Shown here: in pieces, positions 32,436-44,800 of the stretch
How the letters are laid out: each line of letters starts with the position of its first letter
How positions within the stretch are numbered: the first letter of the stretch is position 1
From: Amblyornis subalaris
Taxonomy: Eukaryota > Chordata > Aves > Passeriformes > Ptilonorhynchidae
Reading direction: 5' to 3'
Length of the DNA: 64,000 nucleotides
NCBI GenBank assembly: GCA_018881555.1
Contig: JACAXG010000002.1
Span: forward strand, 16,858,077 to 16,922,076
Translations under genes and position numbers: made by a program
The notes under the pieces: generated by a model
Database searches by the model: none
What the model was told of the DNA's origin: nothing
What the model saw: the letters and a program-made list of their open reading frames with translations, nothing else

Positions 32436-34560
32436 GTGAAAATCAAATGTTATCCCAGTTTTGCAAATAACCAATGACCTCAAAACCAGAAGGTTGTACC
32501 AAGGCATTTATCACTTGCAAGTACACACTCACAGGTGAAGGTGAAGCCGGAACTTGCAAACACATGAATGACGCCATACATCCATGTGTGGCATCTCAGT
32601 GAATTCGATGGGAATGACCATGTTTGCCAGCCAGGGCTCCTTCAGTCCCCTGCTCTCCTGGCAGTCTGCAGTGGGGGGGAAGGAGGCTTGTACTCAGTCA
32701 ACAGACAGTCAGAAAACGTAACTGAAAGAACTTGAAAAGAAGCCAAATATGACCTGTGTGTGATGTGGTCACAAATCCTACTAAGGGCAGGATGGAAATC
32801 AGGTGGGACAAGCCCCTCGTCTCGTTGTGCCCTGCCACTAACGAGTTGCACAGTCAACTCACATGAATATAAGTAGCATTATTACACACTCCCCCTCCAT
32901 GTATCTCTTTTTGTCTGGTTATATTCTTAAAAAATTTTTAAAAACCCACCTCAGCAGTTCAGGATTCGATGGTCTTTTTCTTTTTTCAGCAAACTTCATT
33001 TTAAAACCTTCTGTTAAAAAAACAAACAATCCTGAAATACAAGTCTCTCAACACAGCTTTTGAAGGACTACAGTTCATTACATTTCCACTCCTGCAAATT
33101 GTGAGGCTGACATCTTTTAAATGTAGCAATAGTTCATAAATATAGTACTTAATTGTAGGATAAACCAAAGTATCACTACTCTGTCACTGGACACACACTT
33201 TTCCTATTATTGCCTGTAGTGCTTTCTTGTATTTGATACAAATTTTACAAGAATTTATATGCATCAGCTTTAAGAATTGTTACTTCTCTTTACTGTTTCC
33301 CCCTTCCCTTAGACGTTTTACATGTGAATGTAGCAACAATCAACAGTGTTTTGGGGGTTTTTTTTGTCTCTCTTAAGAAAGACTCTGACCAAAGTTAACA
33401 GGCTTTTTACTTTGCTAGAACAACAAACTATCATATGTTTACGTATTGGTTTACATCATTATTTATGTGCAAATTGTCAAATGTAAATTAAATATAAGTG
33501 TTCATTGCTTTACTGATGCTTTCCTTGTCTTCAATCTCTCTGCACTGGCTGGGTGTGCAGCCTGGTTGTGGCCCCACCACTGGTATGCCGAGGGTGATGG
33601 TGTCTCCAGCAAGGCTGACTCCTGCCTTCGTGGGTTCTGATTTTCCCTCTTTGAAAGTTGCAAACAGCAATGCCAGAGCGAATACCCTGGCTTCCTTATT
33701 TAGAGAGGTCTCCTCAGTTTCAGCCAGTACCTTTAAAAAAAAAAAAAAGCCAAGAATTTTCAGTGTTTCAATAGAAATACTTGAATTCTATCTGCCTCAC
33801 AGATATGTGACCAGGGTTCTCATTTACATTTTTCCAAATGATTGTCATTTCTGGCCTGAAACCCTAACCACTGGGACCACAATGACACACTTAAAATGTC
33901 AGTGTGAGACCACTTAGTCCTGTCTCAGCATGGTGGGAACTGCATTCAAAACAAACGTGGATCTGTTGTAAGTGCTCACAAAGGAGATGTGAACGCGTAC
34001 TAAATCCAGGAGAAGGTCAAGTGTCCGCCTCTCCCTCCCCACCTCAGCCCAAGAGTAACAGCAGGCCAGGATGCCCCAGAAAGCTAATTCAACATTTGCT
34101 ACTTCCATCATTTACCGTGAGATCTAAACCAGAGAGGCCATGTGCTGCCCTGCCCTACCTGAATGTTAAAGAAATAACGTTCCTGCGCATATTGAGACAC
34201 TCAGCACTGTATGATGTTTTAAAAGTATTTCACTGTCCTCTTAAAAATATTCATTTAAACATCTGTCTTAAGAATTTGAAATACTGCCAACACCAAACTG
34301 TGGAGTTAAGAAAACCAGAGCACTGTTGTCATAAACGTGCCAAATGCAGCATGTTATATTCCTATATTCGACAGAGCTATTGCTGTAATAATTTTTTTAA
34401 AAAAACATAGGATAACCATTACCGCCATAAATCATACTTCATTACTTGGCAAAGCGTTACGTTGTGCTGGAGAGTTATGTCCTGGGGACACTTGTAAGCT
34501 TTAGAAGATGTTTAATAAAACACATTACATAAAAAGACAATGCACGTTATAGATCACAGC
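32436..34560 (+). other. possible extended PRDM1 3' UTR / 3' flank
   Basis: Unique AT-rich DNA without a convincing coding frame, ending at a second AATAAA (34514-34519). It carries two miR-9 and one miR-30 seed matches. If transcribed as UTR, the total would be about 3.6 kb. Human PRDM1 has a 3' UTR of roughly 2.4 kb, so an extension past 32435 is plausible but not shown. Confidence 0.4.
34514..34519 (+). terminator. possible distal PRDM1 poly(A) signal AATAAA
   Basis: A canonical hexamer 3.6 kb past the stop. The use of this site is unproven. Confidence 0.3.
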
Positions 34561-37500
34561 CCCGCGAGGCCGAGCCCAGCAGCTGCTGCCTTGGTTTCTG
34601 GCAGCCCCCAAGCCGATTGGGAGCCGCTGACGGCGTGTGCTCCAACCAGCAATACAGCAGGATTCAGCCATGGCAACACCACCACCACCAGGTCGGATAA
34701 CCACAACAGCATTAGCAAGGGGCAGGGGGGAAAAGCTCTGTTGACTTGGGTGCTGCCACAAAAAGCAGCCCTGCGAGACCGTGTGCCCCCGGCACAGAGC
34801 CACTGGCTGCCTGTGGGCAGGCAGGCCTGATGCCCATCTTGCTGCCGTCAGTGTGAAAATGTTAAGGGGCCAAACGTGCTGGGCAATGTGGCCTTGCCAG
34901 CTGAGCTGCTGTGCCACAGGACAGGGCAAATTACAGCTGAGATAGACTCAAGCACAGATTTAAGGGGGATCCTGCCCTTCTGGCTGGGTTATAGCGCCCG
35001 GTGTCTCTCAGCTGGGTACTGGGGAGGCACCGCTAATTCCCAGTGTGGGCAATTATGGCCTTGAGGTCGAAAATGAAAGATGTGACTCACTGAGGGGGTA
35101 TGAGCCCTTTGGGTTCAAATGAGTGACTGCCAGTGCACGGCTGCGTCTCAGCACGTGCTGGGACCGCGTGGGATGAGGCCCAAAACCTTTGCTGTCATTC
35201 AGAGGTGTTACATTAGAGTGAGGGAAATAGTTGTGGCTGTAATTAAAGGCAGCCAGGAAACACTTGGCTAATTACTGCATGAGCCATGATGCGGTGTGGC
35301 TGAGGAATGTGCCCATCATGGGGCAGGTATCTGCAAAACACAGGCTGTCATGGTGGCTGAAGAAAAACTCACTGACAGCATCAAAGCGGCCGCCCTGGCA
35401 CTGAGAGGGAGGTTTCCCTTCTCTGTGCAGGGTTAGTGTAGACTGGCAAGGAAAAGGCAGCTAGCTGGCCAGGGATGTGGGGGGCATAGGTTGACATTTT
35501 TGCAACTTCAGCACAGACCAATCTTGCCTGAACAGCAGAAAACCAAGACCTTTTGTCAAAGATGTGGCACTTCCCAAACCCACAAGTGTTTAATTTTTCA
35601 TGAGATGCTGAAACAGACCCATCCTGCAACCAGCATGGCTGCTGCCCTTCCCATTGTCACAAGAAGCATACGAAGAGCTGGCAAAGAGCACATCTGCACA
35701 CCAGTTGAGGCCGCCTTTGCACCAACTGCCATCAATGACAGAGTTTCCAGCACGCTGCATGACTCTGCTTTCACTCATTTTTAAGAGGTTGGGGAAGATT
35801 TCCCAGCAACTCACAGTGGCAGCCAAATGGGAGAGGAGCCACTAAGCCTCGCCAAGCCCCTGCTGCCTCAGTGCCTACTTCTGATGCAAAGTGGTATTCT
35901 TGTCCCATGATAGAGGGGTCAGGGGTCTGCTCAGAGGCACATGCCAGCAGACATTGCCTTCTGCTTGAAAGCCAAAGTATCCTAACTTCCACCATGACAG
36001 CGTGCAGCTTGGCACAAGTCGAATGGTCCTCTGCACAGGAAAGCTCAGCCCAGGAAAGATGTGATGATGCTTTCCACCTCCAGGCAGCACAGGCTCTGCT
36101 GGCTCAGGCTGTTCAGCTCTACAAACTTCAGCCTGCACAAGCTCACCTAGTAAAGGCCCCTGAGACACTACCCTCAGCACCGTCTTCCAGGGCAGGGCAA
36201 TGCAGCCCCCTGTGCCAGCCAAAGCCTGGAGCCTGAACATCGCTCTCCTGGCACTTCAGAGGCACCTGGCAGCCATCACATCTAGCCACAAACTGCTTTC
36301 TGGAGCTGAGGGTTACAGACTGGCTGCCATAATAGGTAAGCCAGGGAGTAGAAGCCCAGCAGTGGGGCAAGGAGCTGGAGTCACTGGGTGGGTGGCACAT
36401 GCCCCTAGGAGCTGACCCTCCCCAGCACGGACCTTCACAGCTGGCAGGGGGGAACTCTGGCACAGGGCATGCATGAACTTCTGCTCCTTTTTGACACCAG
36501 GGCTTGGGGCAGAAACCTGTGCCCAAAGCATAGGGACAGGCAGGCAGCACTGATGCATGCATTGGGCAGAGATCTCTGAAAAGAGATGCCTGGCCCTCCG
36601 GGAAAGAGAGATGGACACTCAGAGCTCTCTCCTCCCTGTGAGCTGTCAGCCAGGCACCTTGATGACATTTGGGTGCAGTGGCCCTTCCTTCCTCCTCCCC
36701 AGCAGCATGCAGAGAGATGGTTGGGATGCCAAACCACTTAGGTAGGTGTGACCAAATAGCCCTATTGAAGGGAGCAAAACCAGTATGACTTCCTTATTGG
36801 GCAATGATTAATAAAGGCTTTCAGCTCTTTTTCTCCATTAATTGTGAATAAGCAAGTCCTTGATCATTTCCTTATCCAAGAACCAGGTGAGATTCCTTAC
36901 AGCATTCCTGCCCCAAAGTGGTCACACTGTGCTGGGAAGAAAAGTGATTCCTGCAATATTGAAACCATGCACAGCAAAATCAGAGGCTGAAAACCTCTTT
37001 CCCAGTTTGCCTGTGCTGAGGACTTGGCCATCACAACGTGATACCAGTCTTGGGGTTAGGGAGATCCCAACGTTCCTGCCTTTGCCCATTGAGTTTTACA
37101 CAGTAAATCCTAACTTAAATGAGCAAAGCAGTGGGCAGCTTTTGGGCAGGACGAGGAGTGTGGCAGGCAGCATTCTGTATGTGATTTCTTGGATGTTACA
37201 GTTCCCAGCCTACCTACAGCTTTCCTATGGCAGAACTTTCTGCATGAGGACTGTCCCTATGTGAACCATAGGAAACACTTTTTACCCCCCATTTACCTCC
37301 TTAGTCTACCTTGTATATTCAGGTGGCCTTTTGTTTTTAAGGGACAGGTCCTATCTCTACAGACAAGATCAGCTCCTCCTATCAGCCTCAAAGCCCCACA
37401 GAGAAATTCTTTAGTCAGAGGGGGAAGTTTGGTTCCTTCTGGCCTCACTGGAGCCATGTCCCTAGGTGGGGACCCAGCTAACCAGGCTGGGTGGTGTCCC

Positions 37501-38850
37501 AGAGAGGTCTCACTTTACTCACAACCAGTCATGAAAAAAACAGAAGTTAAAAATGTTGTAGAAACTGCAACCAGGTGCTAAGGGGAGCAAGAATACATGA
37601 AAAGTGAAAATTTGCCTTTTTAATAAGCCGTTACAAGTTAGTTGGGTGTTTAGGAGGGAACACGCGCTGGTGCTTGTAGTCATTCAGTGAAGATTTGGTG
37701 TGTGTGTGTGTGTTTTTAATGAGACCAGAGGGTGCAGAACAGGGCTCGTTTTCTAACCTATATTGCAGCAATTTGTGCATGTCTGTAGCTGTGGGTGTTA
37801 TGTGCTTTCTACTCTGAGTGGTGAGTTTCAGTTTGATTCTGCTCTCGAGAGCTGCAGGGACAGTTTGCACTCGCCTTATCAACACAGAATCCAAATTGCC
37901 CCACAGTGCACCCAGCCCCCTGACACTGCAAACTGAGAAAATATGCTTTAAGCACAGAGAAGCAAGAGAGGTGACAACCAGAGGGCTTTTTCTCAGCAGA
38001 GCATCCCAATCTACCAAAACCCTCACAACCTGATCAGTAGGGCAATAAGCTGCCTCAAGAGCCGCAACCTCGATGCCACCCTGAGAGGTCTCAGCCAGGA
38101 TCTCAGCGAGCAGAGCCAGGATCCCAGGGCTGGGGCTTTTCCTACATTCCCACTGCCCTAAAATCCTGCTTCAGCTCTGTCCCCTTGCACCGATGTTCCA
38201 GCACCGGAGGCCCAGCCTGGCCACTGCAAACTGGGCAGCTGCAGGTGTTGTTTGCCCATCCCCATTCCTCCCTGGGCTGGCCCTGAGCAGGTCTAGCCAC
38301 AAGTCACTGACCAAAATTGTGCCCATGATTAGAGATGGCAGCAAGGGAAGGGCAGGGCAGGTATGTCCATGGCCCTTGGGTAGCAGCTCTAGTTCGGCTC
38401 CAAAATCTTGTGGTCTCAACAGTAATCCCTGTGCCCAGCTGTGCAGTTGATTTCCAAATGACCATTGCTATCTTTACATCTGTTTGCCAAAAATGCCCAT
38501 CTTTTAGACTACACACCAATGTCTATACTGGCTGTCCTGCTGTCCCCACATGGGCTGTGACTGACATGTGCCCCTTGTCCTCCATCCCTGCTTCTCCTGC
38601 CTGGGGGCCCTCTGTTACCACCAGTTCCATGGCAGCAGTCCGGTATTACATCACCCTCAAGAAAAGCCTGTTCCATGGAGAGAGGGATCCCACAGCAGCC
38701 TCAGCAGCTGCTGCCGAAATGTGAAGGAAAACGGCCCCCTGAATCTAGACCCATTCAGGAGGAGTTCAGCATAGCTCCACAGGGATAACCCAGTTCCTCT
38801 CACTGTCCTTGGGTGCCACATGCCATAAATCACCCTTGTTCATAAAATAC
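34561..38850. other. intergenic, moderately GC-rich, no gene recognised
   Basis: Many short frames on both strands, none with family resemblance, consistent codon signal or paired splice sites. A (GT)n tract lies at 37698-37713. A stretch at about 34960-35300 contains an AP-1 site (TGACTCA near 35087) and several TAATTA-like cores, and may be regulatory. One AAAGTGAAA motif is at 37601-37609. Confidence 0.7.
37698..37713. repeat. (GT)n microsatellite, 8 units
   Basis: Short perfect GT repeat followed by a T run. Confidence 0.85.
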
Positions 38851-41800
38851 CTGATTATTTCTCAGATGAAGTTATGACCTACATAGCAACTAAGAATGAT
38901 GTGTAGATTTCCTTCCTCCCTCAGAACTGCTTGAGTCTGTAATCCCCCCAAGATACAACATTCAGGAATGACTGTGTTGTTTGCTGCACTGTCACATGCC
39001 TTGCTTGATCTCAAAAAGCAGCCCAGGAGATGAGGTGGAACAGTGGCTGCAGGTGCAAATGGTTCAAGGTCCTCTGGGGCAGAAGCAATGTGGCACAGGC
39101 CCACGTGCTGTGTAGGGCAGGATTATCCTCATCCTGCTAGTGAGCATCCAACAGAGAGACAGGCTGAGGGGCAGAGGGTGCAGCCCTTAATGGAGGCACA
39201 GTGCTCTCCAATTTCCTTCAAAATCTCAGCTGCTCATCCAAATTGAGGAGGCCAGAAAACAAGGGCCCTCCCTGACCATTAAACCCATTTCCTGAAGCAG
39301 CACACACCCCTGCAAAACACTCTAAGTGCCTTATTAGACACGAACACATTACATCTCAGTTCTTTGCCACTGGTCTCCTGCCCATCATCTTCCTCTGCAC
39401 CCATTAGCCACAACGGAACCCCTCAACCCCATGTGAGCTGACTCCAAAAATACATCCAGGGATGGACCCAGACACAGAGTTCAGCTACAGGTTCTTATTT
39501 CCCCCAGATTCAGGGTATTTAAGTCTGGGAATACCAGTTGATGCCATTCCTACGACATTTTTTTAAAATTAATTTTCAGTGTAATTATTTAGATCAATGT
39601 AAACATTAAGGCAGTGATGAGTATATGGGGGACTATATCCGAGATCAAGCTTATCTAACAACGGAGATTTAAAGACAAACTTTTTAGTTTTAATCTCAAA
39701 ACTTTTTTACTTAGCTCTGGCCTTGAAATACTAAAGACAAGGACCCTGGAGCCAAGATGGCTGCGTTCTGGTTTTGGTACCTCCACTAACTAGTAGTGAG
39801 GTCTGGAACAAGTCAGTTGACCTTCCCATACGGCACCCGACTCATTTGTAGAATAGGTACAAGACTTGTTCAAGTTGTGGTGTAGGACTAATATTTGTAC
39901 CTTCTTCTGAGATCCTCTGATCTGTAACTGCATGTATTTTGTTGTTCATAGAGAGAACAAGTTGCTTACAGAACTATCTGCAATATCGTAATATTTAGAA
40001 ATCCTCACTTACGGGCTATGACTACCCTGAACTCAGCACAAACTCTCTCTGCCCCAAGGACCTTACAAACGAAGCACTATTAAAAACCCAAAAAACCACA
40101 GTGGCTAGGTGCACAGCTTAAATTTCCATTTTCTCTCAGCATTTTCCCACGAGGGGATTGCATGTGAGAGCACACAACAGAGAGTCAGATCACGCCCGGA
40201 TCAGTTGCGCTGGCATGCCATTTGGCAATACAAGAATGACATAAATTAAAGTGAAACCTCTTCACCTCAGCCAAAGTGAAAATGTGAAGAGCAAGGGGGG
40301 TGAGGAGGAAGGGGGGATATTGATCCATATCTACTCAACAGTCAGACCAGTGGTGTGGAGGCAACAAAAGACATGCCTTTGCTTTTTCAGTAACTAATAA
40401 TCTATAGAGAACCATTTCCTTTTCTGCTGTTGAGATAACACATTTGCCACCTCAGCTGCATGCAAATAATTCATGCTTCTGCTTAACTAATTTACCTCTC
40501 CAGTGCAGACAGAAGGGCAGAAACCTCCCACCAGCATCGACTGACAGGCTGCACTGAAAAAGGAGCTAGCTCACCCAGAACCTTCTGAAATGCTTAAATC
40601 ATTAGAGGACAACTGCACCAAATGCTCTGCAGGAGAGACATGGCTCCGTGAGATTAAATGGGTTATTTTTGCTGGTCTTCAGTCCTGCCTCTGACCCACA
40701 TGTGGTTTGCAGGCTGGAACTGACATTATCCAAAGCAAAGCATTTGGTATCTCTGCACATAGACCACAGCTGGTCAACAACTCATCCCAGATTTAAACAC
40801 AATGTATTAACTCTCATCTGTTGCCAGAAATTAATATTACATGCTATTAAAAGCCTGGGCCCCCAGAACTGTGCTGAACTGAGTGGGCCTCCACATTGCT
40901 TGGAAACAAACAGGTACCAGGTCAGACGTGTCTGTATCTAATGGAAATCTTGTTCTAATCAAAACGCTGACACTACTTTCACTCGCTCGCATACATTCAC
41001 CTCTCTCCCTGCATTACCGCACTGCAAGCATGGTTCAAATGTCAAGCACCAAAAAAAGTTATGAAGAGACAGAATTAATTAAGCTTGTCCACACACAGCT
41101 TCAGGAGCAGCTCTTGCTCTCAGGTTTGCACACTCGCTGCCCCACAAGACTTATACCTTACTCAGTGCACAAGGTGGGAAATGCTCATCCTGCTTGGAAC
41201 AGGGCAGGGATGCCCTCTCTCTCATCCCATCCTCATTGCTGGCCACACAGCTCTGGCCTTTGTGCTCCTGCCCTGCTCTCCAGCTGGAGCCGTTTGCTCC
41301 TCAGTGCTTTCAGTGGACTCACTGGAAAGATGGCTGAAGGTTTCACCTGTGTCAGTCAGTGTCCATGTCGGAGGGGAAGGCGGTATCCCTAGGCAGCACT
41401 AAAAAAGAAACAAAATACAGGAGTTTAAAGTCAAATGCTCTCTTTGGGAGCCAAGACTTTTCAGGGCAGTTTATCCCAAGTGTTATTTGACTTTAGTTCA
41501 TCCTAACTTCGGGAGTCACTGGGAATCCTGAACACCTTCAAATCAAGCACATAACCAGAGATTACTATACTACACAGCCTGTGAAAACGCAGGTTGAGTG
41601 ACTTGCTCCATGCTATCCACAACTCCATGAGTAACAGCCAGGAAAATGTTTCCCCTAGGCAGAACTCCATTCACTGGCCAAGGCAGCCCCTCCATCTACC
41701 CCTCCCCTTTCAACAGAGACCATCTCCAAGGTGTGGGGTTTACATGTCAGAGCCTCTTTTGGTTCCCAATTCCAAAGGCCAAGGGGAAGAGTAACCCGCA

Positions 41801-44800
41801 TCCTGTAAAGACCACATCATTACGCACATCCATGCGGGACTGACTGAACCCCAATTCCGGCTTCTCTCAACCTCTGAGTGCCTGAGCTTGCTGCCTCAGT
41901 GCTGTTCTCGCTGTCTGCCTGGACAAACTCTCAGGCTTTGGAAAGCACGTGCACTGGCAAGATTTGTCCACTCTGTGGCTGTTCTATGGTATGTCAGCAC
42001 AACACAGCAGGATTGGCACTTTCCATGAAACAATCCACCAGCCCTGCTAGCTGTAGTACTGCTGCTAGGAGAAGCCTGTCACTCATTTTGCAGATTGGCA
42101 CTGGAGCATGGTGAACCTTCCACTCTTTCTCTCTGTCATGGGTTAATCTGAGGGAAGGCCCCAGATCACAACCCATAACACTCTCCATCCCTGTTTTTTT
42201 TCATTCTCCCCTTCCCTGCACCCAGCCCTGTCCTCCTGCCTTCTTGGTGAGCATCCCTGGGGCTCCTGGATCCCTGCTGGTGCTGCCAGCCCTGCCAGCA
42301 CACTGGCCGTGGGGGAAGGTGGCCACCAGCTCCTTCAGTCTCCCCAGAAGGAGAATTTCTGGTGAAGCAAAGCAGTGAAACACCACCTTTCTCTTGAAAA
42401 CCTGGTGCCTCATAAGTGAGGGGACCCACACAACTAAGGGCAAGGGTGAGATGAAATACTAAGAGAGAGAAAAAGAAAAAAAAAAAGGGAAGAACATCTT
42501 TTCAGTCTGTAGATGCAAAATGAAACTATTTTGATAGATTCAGCTCTCCCACGTTGAAAGGTCCAGAGTTTCTCATCTCTGACTTTACTTTGAGGCATGA
42601 AATTTCACCCATGACTTGACAAACTGTAACATCCAGAATGCTTTGTGGCTCCTTGGAAGCCTGTTGCCAACCTGCCAAAGTTCCCTGTCAGTATTTTGAT
42701 GGGTTGGTATTACCAAATAAGTCCTTTTTTTAGTGTTTTCCTTATCTTGACACATCTTACTTTGCTAATGTTTTTCCTTGGCAACCTGAAAATCCAGTGA
42801 TATGGAGCTGGTGCTCTTGTTAGGACACTGACATCTCCATGGTGGGATATGGGTAGCCAGGGAAGAAAATAACTAGGCCCATGCTAACAGAGTGTCCCCT
42901 TTACTGGCAATTGATCACCCCCAGCTTTTTTGTGGATGCTAAGAAAATTGCTCAGCTGCTAATGTATGCTAGAGCCATTTGCCTTCAGCCTCTTCACAGA
43001 GATTCACCCGGCTCTGGGTGGGCACATCCAGTTTGCCAGCCTCATTTCAGATGGTCTTCAACTACAACCCATGTAGTGGACATTTAAATCAAGACTGGCT
43101 TCTGAGAAGCATTTTAAATGAAGAGAATTGTGTTTAAGCCTGATTTTACAAAATCTCAACTGTGTGCTTGGCTTCCTGAAGTTAGTTCAAAGGGATAATA
43201 ATTCCATATACTGCCTCTGAAAAGATTTTTGTTTTGCTCTATTCTGTTTTAGTGGAATAACAACCTAGCCACAGAGATGAAGGAATTGGTAAATGTTTTG
43301 GTCTGAACTGAACATCTTTCAAAAGGAAATGGTCTATCTCAAGGAAGTTGCAGAAGGGTTCAAAGGAGTGGGTGACACTCATTAGCTTATATCATACAAG
43401 GAAACAACCAAGGATTAAAAATCTATTCTTCTGGGATTACTCTGTGAATTTTCTTCCAAGCATTATGAAAGGTTTCTGTCTTTCTGTTGACAAGTCATCC
43501 TCTACAATGTTGTCTAAATGCACAGTACCTCATCCAGGCACTGTCACCGTTGTTGCAACTTTTGATTCAGGGGAGATAAGAAGATAAACCAAAAAAGAGG
43601 TAGCAGGTCATTGGTTGTACCACCTGTGAAATATTCATACCTGATGTGTTGTTTGCTAGAGGTGATGCTCAGATACTTAGGATTTGTTTCCTGCTTACTT
43701 CTTCTCTCTTGTGACAATTTCTTCTTTAATGTTTCTATACCATCTTGGTCAGTTTTGGCATTGACACATATAGGAGACCATGTATGCTCTGCCCTGCTTC
43801 GGGGATAACTAATGTACCTCTAGAATGGTTTTTAAAAGCCAGGAATGGGGTAGAACAAATTCTATGATTTGGAGAATTTTTGTCCTGGTATACACAGAAA
43901 TTAAATTGTGTTTGTCTCCTCCCTCTGCTCTAAGGAGAGAGGTAGCATTAATAATACAGAGCATGTCACTCTTCAAGCTCTCTCGCAGCTTTTAAAACAT
44001 AGAGAGCAAATGGCAAATTTACCTTTCATCTCCTTTTGAAACTTAAGTTAGGCTTTATTGGTAACAAGTGAAATTAAACTGGTTGTTGCTGTTTAACTTC
44101 CCTGTGCTGTTTCCTCACATGAATTAGTCATGACCAACTCTACTTGGCAACTGTCCTTACAAAAAACAGAACAGAGAGAAGGGTTAAGCACTCCCATACA
44201 ATTTACCCAATAAATTTGTCATACCCCTCATATAGAGTTGTCCCTCCAGTTCTGCCTGTTCCCTAACATATCTGGCAGTTTGAACGATGTTGGCAATATT
44301 TGAGCAATTAGGCATTCCAAGTGGAAAGGTTAGTACACCTTACCCTCAAACGCAGGGTGTGTTTTGTCTTGTGCCTTTAACCATCCTTGATGAGCATCGA
44401 TTGCACAACAGCTGTGAAGTAGGAAGGTCTTCCTTCAATTTCAGTACGGCCTTGATTGTTTTGGTTTAGCAAAAGGCCGATAGTCCGATGCAAGGATGGG
44501 GTAAACACACCCTGACTTCAGTGTTATCGAGGCAGATCAGAAAGAGGGAACTTCACTGTGGTTATCGTTTTCCGAGTGTTGAATGCTTGGGTCATACTGG
44601 CACGGTTGCAAAACCAGGTAAAAGATAACCCATAAAAGAAAATCCTCCCATGGAGCTTGGAATAGAACTGGTCAAGGAGGTGTGAGACTTGTGGCTTATT
44701 TCCTGCTCTTTTGGCTGAGCAGCATTGGGACCTCAGTTTCTTTTTTGGCCAGGTCTTGGAGACAGCGCTCTGTTTGTGGTCCAAGCAGCAAGCTCTGGGC

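Noticed and set aside
33904..34410. 168-codon open frame 3' of PRDM1
   Set aside because: The start is weak and the composition is non-protein-like. It lies in what may be extended 3' UTR.
37681..37720. CRISPR-like or satellite array
   Set aside because: Only a short GT microsatellite; no spaced repeats of that kind exist in the window.
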